A DNA stretch of 64,000 nucleotides from Deinococcus indicus (GCF_002198095.1 NZ_NHMK01000031.1:18501-82500), one strand, 5' to 3'; counted from the first letter of the stretch, positions 1-9,273 are shown. Numbers and translations: made by a program. The notes: generated by a model not told the origin, from the letters alone.

Positions 1-1
1 G

Positions 2-367
2 GGCGGTGCGGGCAGCAGTGTCAGCGGGGCGGCGTTCCGGGAACTGGTGGCGGCCGGGCGGGTCGAGCGGGTGGTCATGCGGGACGGAGGGAACGTTCAG
101 GCGTGGCTGCGCGGCGGTCAGCAGGTGCGGGTACGCCTGTCGGACCGCGCGGTGACGCCGGATTCGGCACTGACAGCGCAACTGGAGGCGCGGAACGTGA
201 ACCTGCGCTTCGAGAGGCGCAGCCCGTGGCTCGGGGTCGCGCTGAATGTCCTGCCGGTCGCGCTGTTTCTGGCGCTGTGGGTGGGCGTGCCGCTGGGCCT
301 GCTGGCGCTGGGCGTGGCGTGGCGGCGGGGACGCCGGGCGGCGCGGGTCAACGTGGCCGAAGGGTAA
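2..367 (+). CDS. FtsH ectodomain-like membrane protein, 5' end outside window
   Basis: The frame is open from the window edge and stops at 365-367, so only the C-terminal 121 residues are visible. The sequence parallels the N-terminal periplasmic domain of the FtsH encoded next door: both contain an RNVxLRFE segment followed by a proline- or serine-tryptophan turn and one hydrophobic membrane helix. Here the chain ends about 16 residues after that helix, in an Arg-rich tail (WRRGRRAAR), with no AAA or protease domain. It could be a stand-alone partner of FtsH or the remnant of a duplicated ftsH. The missing 5' part prevents a decision on an upstream membrane helix or on whether a longer protein is involved. 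Confidence 0.6.
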   Translation, partial: GGAGSSVSGAAFRELVAAGRVERVVMRDGGNVQAWLRGGQQVRVRLSDRAVTPDSALTAQLEARNVNLRFERRSPWLGVALNVLPVALFLALWVGVPLGLLALGVAWRRGRRAARVNVAEG

Positions 368-412
368 AGCGCAGGTGAGGAAGGCTGTGAAATCGGGACA
401 ATTTCATACACC

Positions 413-431
413 TTGAGTCTGTTACACTCAA
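413..431 (+). promoter_or_regulatory. ftsH promoter -10 region with overlapping inverted repeat
   Basis: A TACACT hexamer (423-428) matches the -10 box used repeatedly in this window. A perfect inverted repeat, TTGAGT (413-418) and ACTCAA (426-431) separated by 7 nt, overlaps it. No convincing -35 box is seen. The leader to the TTG start is about 55 nt. The repeat could be an operator, which is inference. Confidence 0.4.
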
Positions 432-488
432 CTTCAGTGGGGCCGCGCGTGCCCCGGACGCCCCATTCACTCCCCCGGAGGACTGTTC

Positions 489-2369
<1,881 letters not shown>

Positions 2370-2373
2370 CCTG

Positions 2374-2529
2374 ATACGGACTCCGATTGAATGGGCTGCA
2401 AAGCCCGTTCAAACCGAGCGGACTCGTAGAGCTGCGCAGCAGAGCGAGCAGGAGAGAAACGGGTTCCGGACGTGGAGCTGGCAATCCGGTGAAGTTCCGG
2501 GTTGTCAGCGAAACAGACGGAATCCGTAT
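2374..2529 (+). repeat. Interspersed palindromic repeat, copy A (long form)
   Basis: Begins ATACGGACTCCGATT and ends GACGGAATCCGTAT, which form imperfect terminal inverted repeats. Inside are two stem-loops: TTGAATGGGCTGC paired to the following AAAGCCCGTTCAA, and CAATCCGG paired to CCGGGTTG. It starts 5 nt after the ftsH stop codon. Related copies lie at 9114, 12317, 23485, 32089 and 45276. It resembles the small non-coding repeats described for D. radiodurans; identity with a named class was not tested. Confidence 0.9.
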
Positions 2530-2538
2530 GATCCACGT

Positions 2539-2583
2539 AGACAGAGACGCCCCCACCCTGCACCGGTGGGGGCGTCTCTGTCT
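2539..2583. terminator. 19-bp perfect stem-loop between convergent genes
   Basis: Inverted repeat 2539-2557 / 2565-2583 with a 7-nt loop, GC-rich at the loop side. It sits between ftsH (plus) and a DinB gene (minus), 15 nt beyond the stop of the latter. There is no long T-run on either side, so it may act as a bidirectional barrier rather than a classical intrinsic terminator. Confidence 0.65.
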
Positions 2584-2597
2584 GTACGGGACCTGCT

Positions 2598-3119
2598 CTA
2601 CTCGCGCCAGATGGCCCAGTGGGCGTCCAGGGCGTCCATCTGCTCGGGCGTGCGGCCCCCCTGGCGGATCAGGCTCAGAACCTGCCCACGGTGATGGCTG
2701 TCGTGAACGATGGTGTGCATCAGGAAGTGCGCCGGGTCGCTCTGGTAGGTGCCCTCGCCCCAGGGGTCGGCGAAGGGCTCGCCGGACGCGCGGTGGGCTT
2801 CCACGGCGGCCAGCGCGGCGGCGTCCCCGGCGGCCAGCGCCTCGGGCAGGCTGGTGGCGGGCGCGTTTGCCCAGCGCCACTGCGGGTCGCCGTCGGCGTC
2901 CAGTTCGTCGGGGTTGAGAAGGGGACTGGCGTGGTCGCGGCTCATGTTCCACAGCCAGCCCACGCGGAAGCCCGCCATGTGGCGCAGGTGCCGCTCGACG
3001 GTCCAGCCGCCGCGCCCGTCGGTCAGGGCGAACTCCTCGGGCGTCAGGGCGGCGATCAGGGTATCGTTCACGCGGGCGTTGCGGCGGAAGGATTCGAGCA
3101 GCAGGGTCAGGTCGGTCAT
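2598..3119 (-). CDS. DinB-like (DfsB) family protein 1
   Basis: A 173-residue four-helix-bundle protein of the DinB/YfiT superfamily, which includes putative metal-dependent thiol transferases and damage-induced proteins of unknown activity. Metal-binding histidines are visible: H47 in RHLRHMAG, and H139/H143 in HTIVHDSHHRGQ. The end of the upstream gene overlaps this start by ATGA (3116-3119), and GGAG lies just before the ATG, which fixes the start although the frame stays open further upstream. It is the last of four consecutive family members on the minus strand. Substrate and thiol cofactor are unknown. Confidence 0.88.
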   Translation of the reverse strand: MTDLTLLLESFRRNARVNDTLIAALTPEEFALTDGRGGWTVERHLRHMAGFRVGWLWNMSRDHASPLLNPDELDADGDPQWRWANAPATSLPEALAAGDAAALAAVEAHRASGEPFADPWGEGTYQSDPAHFLMHTIVHDSHHRGQVLSLIRQGGRTPEQMDALDAHWAIWRE

Positions 3120-3646
3120 GGGGTCTCCGGTGAGAGGGGGCGGCGCCAGATGTTCCAGGCGTCCTCCAGGTCGTCCAGTCGTTCTGGCGAGGTGCCGGCG
3201 TGGCGCAGCAGGGTCACGATCTGGCCCCGGTGCCCGGCGTCGTGGACGGTCATGTAGGTCAGGAACAGCGCCGGGCGGGTGTGGAAGGTGCCCACGCCGT
3301 GCGGGTCGGCGAACGGGGTGCCGCTCGCCGCGTGCGCCTGCACCGCCTGGATGGCGGCCTCGTCCCCGGCGCGCAGCATGGCGCGGATCAGGGCCGGGTC
3401 GGTCGTGTGCCAGCGCCACGGATTCTCCCCGCCGGTCAGGGCCAGGGTGGACGCCGCGAATCCGGGCGCCATCTCCAGCAGCCACCCGCCGCGCGACGCG
3501 CCCATGTGCGACAGCATCCGCGCGACGGTCATGCCGCCCCGCCCGTCCGAGACGTTCAGGTCGTCCGGGGTCAGGCGGCCGATCAGGAAGTCGTTCACGC
3601 GGGCGTTCAGCGCGAAGGCCTCCAGGGTCAGGGTCAGGTCGGTCAT
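3116..3646 (-). CDS. DinB-like (DfsB) family protein 2
   Basis: A 176-residue DinB-superfamily protein, closely similar in layout to the next gene: both start MTDLTL and share the DGRGG(W/M)TV segment near residue 35 and HDxxHRGQ near the C-terminal third. The histidine in SHMGAS and the pair in VHDAGHRGQ are probable metal ligands. The stop overlaps the downstream DinB start by 4 nt, so the two are translationally coupled; they look like a tandem duplication. The 102-nt gap upstream (3647-3748) is GC-rich and shows no gene or hairpin. Confidence 0.88.
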   Translation of the reverse strand: MTDLTLTLEAFALNARVNDFLIGRLTPDDLNVSDGRGGMTVARMLSHMGASRGGWLLEMAPGFAASTLALTGGENPWRWHTTDPALIRAMLRAGDEAAIQAVQAHAASGTPFADPHGVGTFHTRPALFLTYMTVHDAGHRGQIVTLLRHAGTSPERLDDLEDAWNIWRRPLSPETP

Positions 3647-3748
3647 GTGGACTCCGGGGTCAGGGCAGCTGGCAGCGGATGCGGGTGGCGGGCCGCTGCG
3701 GCGCGGGGCGGACCGGGGGCGGCGTGGGAGTCGGGGGGGCGGCGGGGG

Positions 3749-4318
3749 TCATGGGTCCTCCGGGGGTGGGTTCACGAAAGCGGCGGCGGACCGTCCGGTC
3801 TCCAGCGCGGGTAGGTAGAACAGCAGGTCCAGCTGCGGCGGTTTCACGCCCTGGGTGCGCAGCAACGCGGCGATCTGCGCCGTGTGCCGCACCTCGTGCA
3901 GCAGGACGTGCCAGATCAGGCCGTCCAGGGTGAACTGGCGGTGCCCCTCGGGCCAGTCGTCCAGCGTGACGGTGCGTTCCAGGTCGGCGGCCGTCAGGGT
4001 CTTCAGGTACGCGCGGGTGTCCGCCTCGACCGCCTGCCAGTACGCGGCGATGGCGTCCAGACCGAGGGTCGTATCAGGCGCCGCCGCGCCCGCCCGGACG
4101 TCCGGGAAGCGGTCCTGCACCATCGGGAGGCCCTGGAAGTCCCCGTGGATCCAGCCGTCCTCGACCTCGGCGGTGTGGATCAGCAGGTCGAGGATGGAGT
4201 GGAACCGCTCGCCGCGCAGCAGCGGCAACCGCAGCACGTCGTCCGGCGCGGCGCGCAGCGTGCCCAGCAGGTCGCGCCGCGCCCGGGTCAGGTGGTCGTA
4301 CAGCGTGGCGGGGTTCAT
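3749..4318 (-). CDS. DinB-like (DfsB) family protein 3
   Basis: A 189-residue DinB-superfamily protein, more distant from the first two. It begins MNPATLYDHLTRARR, has LIHTAEVEDGW near residue 47 and IWHVLLHEVRHTAQ near 135, the usual positions for the metal-binding histidines. Its start lies 3 nt from the stop of the fourth DinB gene, suggesting one transcript. The C-terminus ends in a short Pro/Glu tail. No enzymatic activity can be assigned. Confidence 0.87.
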   Translation of the reverse strand: MNPATLYDHLTRARRDLLGTLRAAPDDVLRLPLLRGERFHSILDLLIHTAEVEDGWIHGDFQGLPMVQDRFPDVRAGAAAPDTTLGLDAIAAYWQAVEADTRAYLKTLTAADLERTVTLDDWPEGHRQFTLDGLIWHVLLHEVRHTAQIAALLRTQGVKPPQLDLLFYLPALETGRSAAAFVNPPPEDP

Positions 4319-4321
4319 GGT

Positions 4322-4816
4322 TCAACGCTCGTGGAAGGCGGGCGGTTCGATCCCCAGGGCGCGCAGGGAGACGTACCCCTGGGCGCGGTGGTGGATTTCG
4401 TTGTCCACGGCGTAGATCGCGGCGACCCAGCCGGGCATCTCGCCCCAGGGCAGGGCGTGCATCTGGTTGAAGAAGGCGGGGTCGGTGTGCGGGCCGTGTT
4501 CGGCCAGTTCGGCGCTCACGGCGTCCCAGACAGCCAGCAGGTCGACCTTCGTGCCAGGGCCGGCGGTCCAGTCGGGTTCGGTCCACCCGCCGGTCCGCAG
4601 GGCGGTGACGGTCATGGCGTCCACGAGGTGGATCTCGGTGGCCTGCGCGCCGAAGGGCCGCATGCCGCCCAGGCTGAAGGTGAACAGCTGATCGTCGGGG
4701 AAGGCCTCGATGACGCGGCGGGTCAGGTCGCGGTGGCCCTGCCAGTGGGCGATGAAGTCGGGGATGGACAGCGCGGGCGACAGGGCAGCGGCGGACTCGG
4801 CAGCGGGTGCGGTCAT
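4322..4816 (-). CDS. DinB-like (DfsB) family protein 4, first gene of the array
   Basis: A 164-residue DinB-superfamily protein with EIHLVDA near 75 and NEIHHRAQGYVSL near 145 in the metal-ligand positions. The ATG at 4816 is chosen because AGGAGG lies 7 nt before it; an ATG 36 nt upstream in the same frame lacks a binding site. It is the promoter-proximal gene of the four-gene array and is divergent from the WYL regulator at 4903, with an 86-nt shared control region. The regulator may control this cluster, which is inference from position. Confidence 0.85.
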   Translation of the reverse strand: MTAPAAESAAALSPALSIPDFIAHWQGHRDLTRRVIEAFPDDQLFTFSLGGMRPFGAQATEIHLVDAMTVTALRTGGWTEPDWTAGPGTKVDLLAVWDAVSAELAEHGPHTDPAFFNQMHALPWGEMPGWVAAIYAVDNEIHHRAQGYVSLRALGIEPPAFHER

Positions 4817-4852
4817 GGTGGAACCTCCTGGGGTTGAATCTGTCTCCAGCAT

Positions 4853-4896
4853 AATCCGGATTCCCGTCAGAACGTGACGCTTATTCCGATTACCAT
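4853..4896. promoter_or_regulatory. Divergent control region of the DinB array and the WYL regulator
   Basis: Contains a perfect 10-bp palindrome AATCCGGATT (4853-4862), a partly similar ATTCCGATTA further right, and a TACCAT -10 box (4891-4896) placed 6 nt before the regulator ATG. The spacing predicts a leaderless regulator mRNA. The palindrome is a candidate operator. Confidence 0.45.
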
Positions 4897-4902
4897 TGGG
4901 AC

Positions 4903-5883
4903 ATGTACGACCCGAGCATGCGGGTACTGACCGTGCTGGAACTCCTGCAGGCGCACGAGGAGGTCAGCGGCGCCGAACTGGCCCGCCGCCTGGAAGTCAG
5001 CCCCCGCACCGTGCAGCGCTACGTGGCCCGTCTTCAAGACCTCGGCATTCCCGTCGAGGGCCGCCGGGGCGTGGGCGGCGCATACCGCCTGAAGGCCGGG
5101 TTCCGCCTGCCCCCGCTGATGTTCACGCCCGAGGAGGCGCTGGCCGCCGCGCTGGGACTGCGGACCCTGCGGCACCTGGGCCTGCACGCCCTGGCCCCCG
5201 CCGCGCAGGGCGCCAGCGCCAAACTGTCGCGCAGCCTCCCGCACGACCTGCGCGCCGACATGCTGGCCCTGGAAGGCAGCGTGCAGTTCGACACCGGCCC
5301 CTGGGTGGCCCCCACCGACGCGCAGTTGCTCGCGGCGCTGCTGCGGGCCGTGCGCGACGCCTGCACCGTCACCTTCACGTACGCCGCCCCCGACGCCCCC
5401 GAGACGCGGCGGGACGCGGACGTTCACCGGGTGGTGCATCTGGAGGGGCGCTGGTATGCGGTCGCGGACTGCCACCTGCGCGGGGCGCGACGTTCGTTCC
5501 GGCTGGACCGCATGAGCGCCCTGAGCGTGCAGGACCGCCACTTCAGGCGGGAAGCGGACCTCGACGCCGCCGCGTACCTGCGCTCCACGCTGCGCGCCCC
5601 GAAACCCACCCACGCCATCAGCGTGTGGCTGGACTGCCCCCCGGAGGACCTGCGCGGCCGGGTGTCCACCTGGGGCACCGAACTGCGCCCAGACGCCCAC
5701 GGCACGCGCCTGACCACCACCCGCGAGGGCCTGAGCGGCTTCGCGGCGTTCCTGCTGGGCCTGGACTGCTCCTTCCGGGTGGACAGCCCGCCCGAACTGC
5801 GCGCCGAGTTCGCCCGGCTGGCCGAGCGCTGCGCCGCGCACGCCGGCCCGGCTCCTGCCAGCCCTGCGTACACTGGGGCATGA
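4903..5883 (+). CDS. YafY-type transcriptional regulator, HTH plus WYL domain
   Basis: A 326-residue DNA-binding regulator. Residues about 5-60 form a winged HTH (SGAELARRLEVSPRTVQRYV). The central and C-terminal part is a WYL domain, with the signature region HRVVHLEGRWYAVADC near 168-185 followed by FRLDRMSAL. WYL domains in other bacteria sense nucleic acids or small ligands and regulate stress or DNA-damage genes. No SD precedes the ATG, but TACCAT sits 6 nt upstream, consistent with a leaderless transcript. Its stop overlaps the start of an Fe-S protein by ATGA. It is divergent from four DinB genes, its likely targets. Confidence 0.9.
   Translation: MYDPSMRVLTVLELLQAHEEVSGAELARRLEVSPRTVQRYVARLQDLGIPVEGRRGVGGAYRLKAGFRLPPLMFTPEEALAAALGLRTLRHLGLHALAPAAQGASAKLSRSLPHDLRADMLALEGSVQFDTGPWVAPTDAQLLAALLRAVRDACTVTFTYAAPDAPETRRDADVHRVVHLEGRWYAVADCHLRGARRSFRLDRMSALSVQDRHFRREADLDAAAYLRSTLRAPKPTHAISVWLDCPPEDLRGRVSTWGTELRPDAHGTRLTTTREGLSGFAAFLLGLDCSFRVDSPPELRAEFARLAERCAAHAGPAPASPAYTGA
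5869..5874 (+). promoter_or_regulatory. -10 box TACACT, leaderless promoter inside the regulator gene
   Basis: Lies 5 nt before the ATG at 5880 and inside the last codons of the WYL regulator. The Fe-S gene may therefore be transcribed alone as well as with the regulator. Confidence 0.45.
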
Positions 5884-6329
5884 CCACGCCCACCAACGAG
5901 GAACTGGCGCAGGGCCGGGCGTACACGGCCCCCGGCATCACGGTCTACTACGACGCGCGGCGCTGCCTGCACGTCGCCAGCTGCGTACGTGGCCTGCCCG
6001 GCGTGTTCGACCCGGCGGCCCGCCCGTGGATTCAGCCCGCGAACGCCGGTGCCGATGCGGTCGCGGCGGTCGTCCGCACCTGCCCCACCGGGGCGCTGCA
6101 CTACGTCCTGGAAGGACAGGAGGCCGAGATGCCCGACGAGACCACCACCATCACCCCCAGCCCCGACGGCCCGCTGATGATCCGGGGCAACCTCGTGATC
6201 GACACGCCGCAGGGCGAGCAGCGCGAGGTACGCGCCGCGCTGTGCCGCTGCGGCCACAGCGGGAACAAACCCTACTGCGACGGCACGCACGCGACCGTCG
6301 GCTGGACCAGCGCGCCCGATCCCTCGTAG
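5880..6329 (+). CDS. Fer4_19 4Fe-4S mono-cluster domain fused to CDGSH domain
   Basis: A 149-residue protein with two Fe-S modules. The N-terminal half has cysteines in DARRCLHVASCVRGLPGVF and RTCPTGAL, typical of the divergent YjdI-like 4Fe-4S mono-cluster family. The C-terminal half holds a complete CDGSH signature, CRCGHSGNKPYCDGTH, which binds a 2Fe-2S cluster through three Cys and one His. The fold suggests electron transfer or cluster sensing; no partner is identified. ATG at 5880 overlaps the regulator stop, and a -10 box lies just upstream. Confidence 0.9.
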   Translation: MTTPTNEELAQGRAYTAPGITVYYDARRCLHVASCVRGLPGVFDPAARPWIQPANAGADAVAAVVRTCPTGALHYVLEGQEAEMPDETTTITPSPDGPLMIRGNLVIDTPQGEQREVRAALCRCGHSGNKPYCDGTHATVGWTSAPDPS

Positions 6330-6360
6330 CGCGGCGGGACAGAACTGCGCGCAGCAGACG

Positions 6361-6366
6361 TACACT
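6361..6366 (+). promoter_or_regulatory. -10 box TACACT for the pyrimidine phosphorylase gene
   Basis: Located 5 nt upstream of the ATG at 6372. No SD sequence lies between, so transcription from here would yield a leaderless mRNA. Confidence 0.5.
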
Positions 6367-6371
6367 ACGCT

Positions 6372-7691
6372 ATGACTGACTCAACGCTGAATGCCGTGAA
6401 CATTCCCGACCTGATCCGCAAGAAACGCGACGGCGAGGAACACACCCGCCAGGAACTGGAACAACTCGTGCTGGGCTACACGCGCGGCGACGTGCCGGAC
6501 TACCAGATGAGCGCGTGGCTGATGGCCGTGTTCCTGCGCGGCATGGCCGAACAGGAAACCGCCGACCTGACCATGGTCATGGCCGAGAGCGGCGACCTGA
6601 TGAACCTCGGGGACCTGCCGCGCACGGTGGACAAGCACTCCACCGGCGGCGTGGGCGACAAGACCAGCCTGATCCTGACGCCCATGCTGGCCGCACTGGG
6701 CCAGACGGTCGCCAAGATGAGCGGGCGCGGGCTGGCGCACACCGGCGGCACCATCGACAAGCTGGAAAGCATTCCCGGCTGGACCAGCGAACTCGACGAG
6801 GACCGCTTCATCGCGCAGGCCCGCGAGATCGGCCTCGCGCTCGTGGGCCAGAGCAAGGACCTCGCCCCGGCCGACGGGAAACTGTACGCGCTGCGGGACG
6901 TGACCGCCACCGTGGACTGCCTGCCACTGATCGCCAGCTCGATCATGAGCAAGAAACTCGCGTCCGGCGCGCACACGGTCGTGCTGGACGTGAAGGTGGG
7001 CGCCGGGGCGTTCATGCGCACCCTGGACGCCGGGCGCGGACTGGCCCGCGCGATGGTGGACATCGGCACCCGCGCCGGACGGCAGGTGCGCGCCGTCCTG
7101 ACCGACATGGACACCCCGCTGGGCCACATGGCCGGCAACTCCCTGGAAGTGCTGGAGGCCCTGGCGACCCTGCGCGGCGAGGGCCCGCAGGACCTGACCG
7201 AACTGTGCGTGGCGCTGGCCGTCGAGGCGCTGGCCGCCCAGGGCGAGGACGAAACGCAGGCGCGCGAGCGGGCGCTGGCGACCCTGCACGACGGGTCGGC
7301 CCTGGCGAAGTTCCGGGCGTTCATCGAGGCGCAGGGCGGCGACGCCACCTACGTGGACGACATCAGCAAATTCGACGTGGCGCCCGGCCGCGCCGACGTG
7401 ACCGCCACCGAGTCCGGCTTCGTGGCGGGCATCGACGCCCTGAGCGTGGGCCGCGCCGTGCTGGCCCTCGGCGGGGGCCGCGAACGCAAGGGCGAGGCCA
7501 TCGATCACGGCGTGGGCGTGGAGCTGCTGCGCAAGCCCGGCGAGGCCGTGCAGGCCGGCGACAGCGTGGTCCGCATCTACCACAGAGGCGGGCGCGGCCT
7601 GGACGTCGCGCAGCGCCTGCTGGCCGGGGGCCTCAGCGTCAGCGCGCAGGCGCCTGCCCCGGACGACCTGATCCTCGACCGCGTGTTCTGA
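6372..7691 (+). CDS. deoA: Thymidine/pyrimidine-nucleoside phosphorylase
   Basis: Cytosolic salvage enzyme that splits thymidine or uridine with phosphate into base and (deoxy)ribose 1-phosphate. The 439 residues match the full family length. Diagnostic segments are [12 protein letters not shown] (phosphate binding, near 86), [18 protein letters not shown] (near 117) and the dimer-type C-terminal domain with [18 protein letters not shown] near 358. Whether the best substrate is thymidine (deoA) or mixed pyrimidines (pdp) cannot be told from sequence. It is transcribed alone toward a convergent small membrane-protein gene, with a hairpin between. Confidence 0.93.
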   Translation: MTDSTLNAVNIPDLIRKKRDGEEHTRQELEQLVLGYTRGDVPDYQMSAWLMAVFLRGMAEQETADLTMVMAESGDLMNLGDLPRTVDKHSTGGVGDKTSLILTPMLAALGQTVAKMSGRGLAHTGGTIDKLESIPGWTSELDEDRFIAQAREIGLALVGQSKDLAPADGKLYALRDVTATVDCLPLIASSIMSKKLASGAHTVVLDVKVGAGAFMRTLDAGRGLARAMVDIGTRAGRQVRAVLTDMDTPLGHMAGNSLEVLEALATLRGEGPQDLTELCVALAVEALAAQGEDETQARERALATLHDGSALAKFRAFIEAQGGDATYVDDISKFDVAPGRADVTATESGFVAGIDALSVGRAVLALGGGRERKGEAIDHGVGVELLRKPGEAVQAGDSVVRIYHRGGRGLDVAQRLLAGGLSVSAQAPAPDDLILDRVF

Positions 7692-7707
7692 ACGGCGTTG
7701 AAAGTCG

Positions 7708-7757
7708 AAAGTTGATGGTTGATGGAAGGGAACCCCTCTCCATCGACCATCAACTTT
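7708..7757. terminator. Imperfect palindrome between convergent genes
   Basis: Arms 7708-7726 and 7739-7757 (19 bp, one mismatch) with a 12-nt loop. Each arm is built from repeats of a heptamer like GTTGATG. It lies between the deoA stop and the convergent gene at 7773, so it may terminate both. It could also be a member of a dispersed repeat family with 16374-16480. Confidence 0.55.
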
Positions 7758-7772
7758 TGACCATCACCGCCC

Positions 7773-8174
7773 CTACGGAACGCGTAGGGCCTTGCAGTTC
7801 TCGCCGGGTGGGCTGTCCGGGGCGTCGCTGGCGACCACGACGCGTTCGTTCTTGCCCACGAATCCCCGGCAGCGGGCCAGGGCGCGCAGGTACTCGGGGT
7901 CCTGGCTGGCCCTGACGGCGTCCCTGAGGATCTGCACGTCGCGTTCCAGGGTCTCCACGCGCGCCTGGGTCTGGCGGGTCTCGGCACTCCAGGTGACGGT
8001 GCGGTACACCGAGTTGCCCAGCTGGAAGGTCAGTTGCACGATGCCCAGCGCGGCGAGCAGGCTGGCGACCATCATGGTCAGCGGCAGCCGTTGCAGGCGC
8101 TGGAGGTGCCGTTCGATGCGCTCCAGCCACGGTTCCCGCGCCGGGGGGACTGGGGGGGGCGGTGCGTCGGTCAC
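7773..8174 (-). CDS. FtsB/DivIC-like septum-formation-type membrane protein
   Basis: A 133-residue protein: a Pro-rich, basic cytoplasmic N-terminus, one TM helix at about 37-58, then a heptad-rich segment (ARVETLERDVQILRDAV) and a C-terminal DPEYLRALARCRGFVGKNERVVV. This TM, coiled coil and PEY...V(K)xGERVVV order is that of FtsB/DivIC divisome proteins; the match is by architecture and motif, so the function is inferred. GTG at 8174 is preferred because a TATGCT -10 box lies 7 nt upstream; an ATG at 8186 is the alternative. It is convergent with deoA. Confidence 0.6.
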   Translation of the reverse strand: MTDAPPPPVPPAREPWLERIERHLQRLQRLPLTMMVASLLAALGIVQLTFQLGNSVYRTVTWSAETRQTQARVETLERDVQILRDAVRASQDPEYLRALARCRGFVGKNERVVVASDAPDSPPGENCKALRVP

Positions 8175-8302
8175 GCGGGTCAGCATAGCGCGGCCCCCGG
8201 ATGGGAGGCGTGAGAAACGGGCGGAGCGGGGCGCCCGGAAAGCTGCCGTCAGGGCGGTTCTCGCTGGCGGCGGCGGTGCGGTGGCGGTGCGGGGAACTGC
8301 TC

Positions 8303-8308
8303 TACACT
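8303..8308 (+). promoter_or_regulatory. -10 box TACACT for the thioesterase gene
   Basis: Six nucleotides before the ATG at 8315, with no SD between, predicting a leaderless mRNA. It supports the ATG at 8315 over starts further upstream in the same open frame. Confidence 0.5.
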
Positions 8309-8314
8309 GCGGGC

Positions 8315-8788
8315 ATGACAGTGGCATCCGAGGTGGGGAGCGGCGCGGCCGCAGCGGGCGGCGGGCGCATTCCGGCGCTGAACTGGGGCGACGCGCACCG
8401 CACGGTGATCCAGTTGCGGTACGGCGACCTGGACGCCATGGGGCACGTGAACAACGCCCGCTACGCCGAGTTTCTGGAGGTGGCGCGCATGGACCTGTCG
8501 CGCGCGCTGGACCTGCGGGACGCCGACGACCGGTCGGTGCTGGCGCGGCTGGAACTGGATTACGTGCGGGACATCCGGCTGGGGCAGGAGGTCGTGATCG
8601 AGACGCTGATCGAGCGGCTGGGCCGCACCAGCTGGACGGGCGTGGCCCGCATCCTGGCGGATGGGGTGCCGTGCGCGTTCGCGCGGTCGGTGCAGGTGCG
8701 CGTGGATGATCAGGGCGCGCCGCTGGCCATTCCGGCCGGGTTTGCCGGGCGGGTCGCGCCGGTCATGGTGCGGGGGGCCGGGTCGTGA
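8315..8788 (+). CDS. Hotdog-fold acyl-CoA thioesterase (4HBT family)
   Basis: A 157-residue single hotdog domain. The active-site segment RYGDLDAMGHVNNARYAEFLE near residue 32 has the aspartate and HVNN of 4-hydroxybenzoyl-CoA-type thioesterases (YbgC/FadM-like). Known relatives hydrolyse acyl-CoAs in the cytosol; the substrate here is unknown. The first 25 residues are a low-complexity Ala/Gly stretch outside the fold. The next gene starts within its stop codon (GTGA), so the two are co-translated. Confidence 0.88.
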   Translation: MTVASEVGSGAAAAGGGRIPALNWGDAHRTVIQLRYGDLDAMGHVNNARYAEFLEVARMDLSRALDLRDADDRSVLARLELDYVRDIRLGQEVVIETLIERLGRTSWTGVARILADGVPCAFARSVQVRVDDQGAPLAIPAGFAGRVAPVMVRGAGS

Positions 8789-9114
8789 GCGCCGCCTACG
8801 AGGACCGGGCGCTGTACCAGGGGGACGTGTGGGTGCGGATCGACACCCTGCCGCGCATCATGGCGGAGGGCTGGCGGCGCAACCTGATGGACGGCGGGGT
8901 GGTCAGCGTGGTGCGCACGCCGTTCCAGTGGTCGATGGGCAGCCCCGTGATCGAGATCGAGACGGGCGGCTACCAGGGCGACGTGGGCCTGTACGTGCCC
9001 GAGGTGCAGCTCGCCGAGGCGCTGGCCCTGCTGGGCTTCGAACCCGAGGAAGCGGCGGACGGCGGGGACGTCACGGTGGGCGGCGCATCGGGCGAGGACT
9101 CCTCCGGAGACTGA
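8785..9114 (+). CDS. Hypothetical protein coupled to the thioesterase
   Basis: A 109-residue protein not recognised. It begins with GTG overlapping the stop of the thioesterase. No signal peptide, membrane helix or cysteine motif is seen; the first 85 residues look globular (WVRIDTLPRIMAEGWRRNLMDG) and the last 20 are acidic and Gly/Ser-rich. The coding frame continues in the high-GC codon style of the neighbours, and the next element, a palindromic repeat, starts right at its stop codon. Function may relate to the thioesterase, which is inference from coupling only. Confidence 0.7.
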   Translation: MSAAYEDRALYQGDVWVRIDTLPRIMAEGWRRNLMDGGVVSVVRTPFQWSMGSPVIEIETGGYQGDVGLYVPEVQLAEALALLGFEPEEAADGGDVTVGGASGEDSSGD

Positions 9115-9273
9115 GACGGACTCCGATGGAATGGGCTGCACAGCCCGCCGGGTCCGGGCGGAGGCGACCCGGAGAGCTACCGCGCACAGAAGGAGAGAAA
9201 CGCCCCTTCGGACGTGGAGCTGGCAGGGGCGGTGAAGTTCCGGATTGTCGGCGAAGCGAACGGCAGTCCGTAT
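9114..9273 (+). repeat. Interspersed palindromic repeat, copy B (long form, diverged)
   Basis: Same layout as copy A: GACGGACTCCGAT at the left, TTGAATGG-type stem changed to GGAATGGGCTGCACAGCCC, the common core TTCGGACGTGGAGCTGGC, and CAGTCCGTAT at the right. It abuts the stop codon of the hypothetical gene at 8785-9114. The remaining 189 nt to the glucokinase gene hold a TACAGT hexamer (9320-9325) as possible -10 box and nothing else recognised. Confidence 0.85.
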
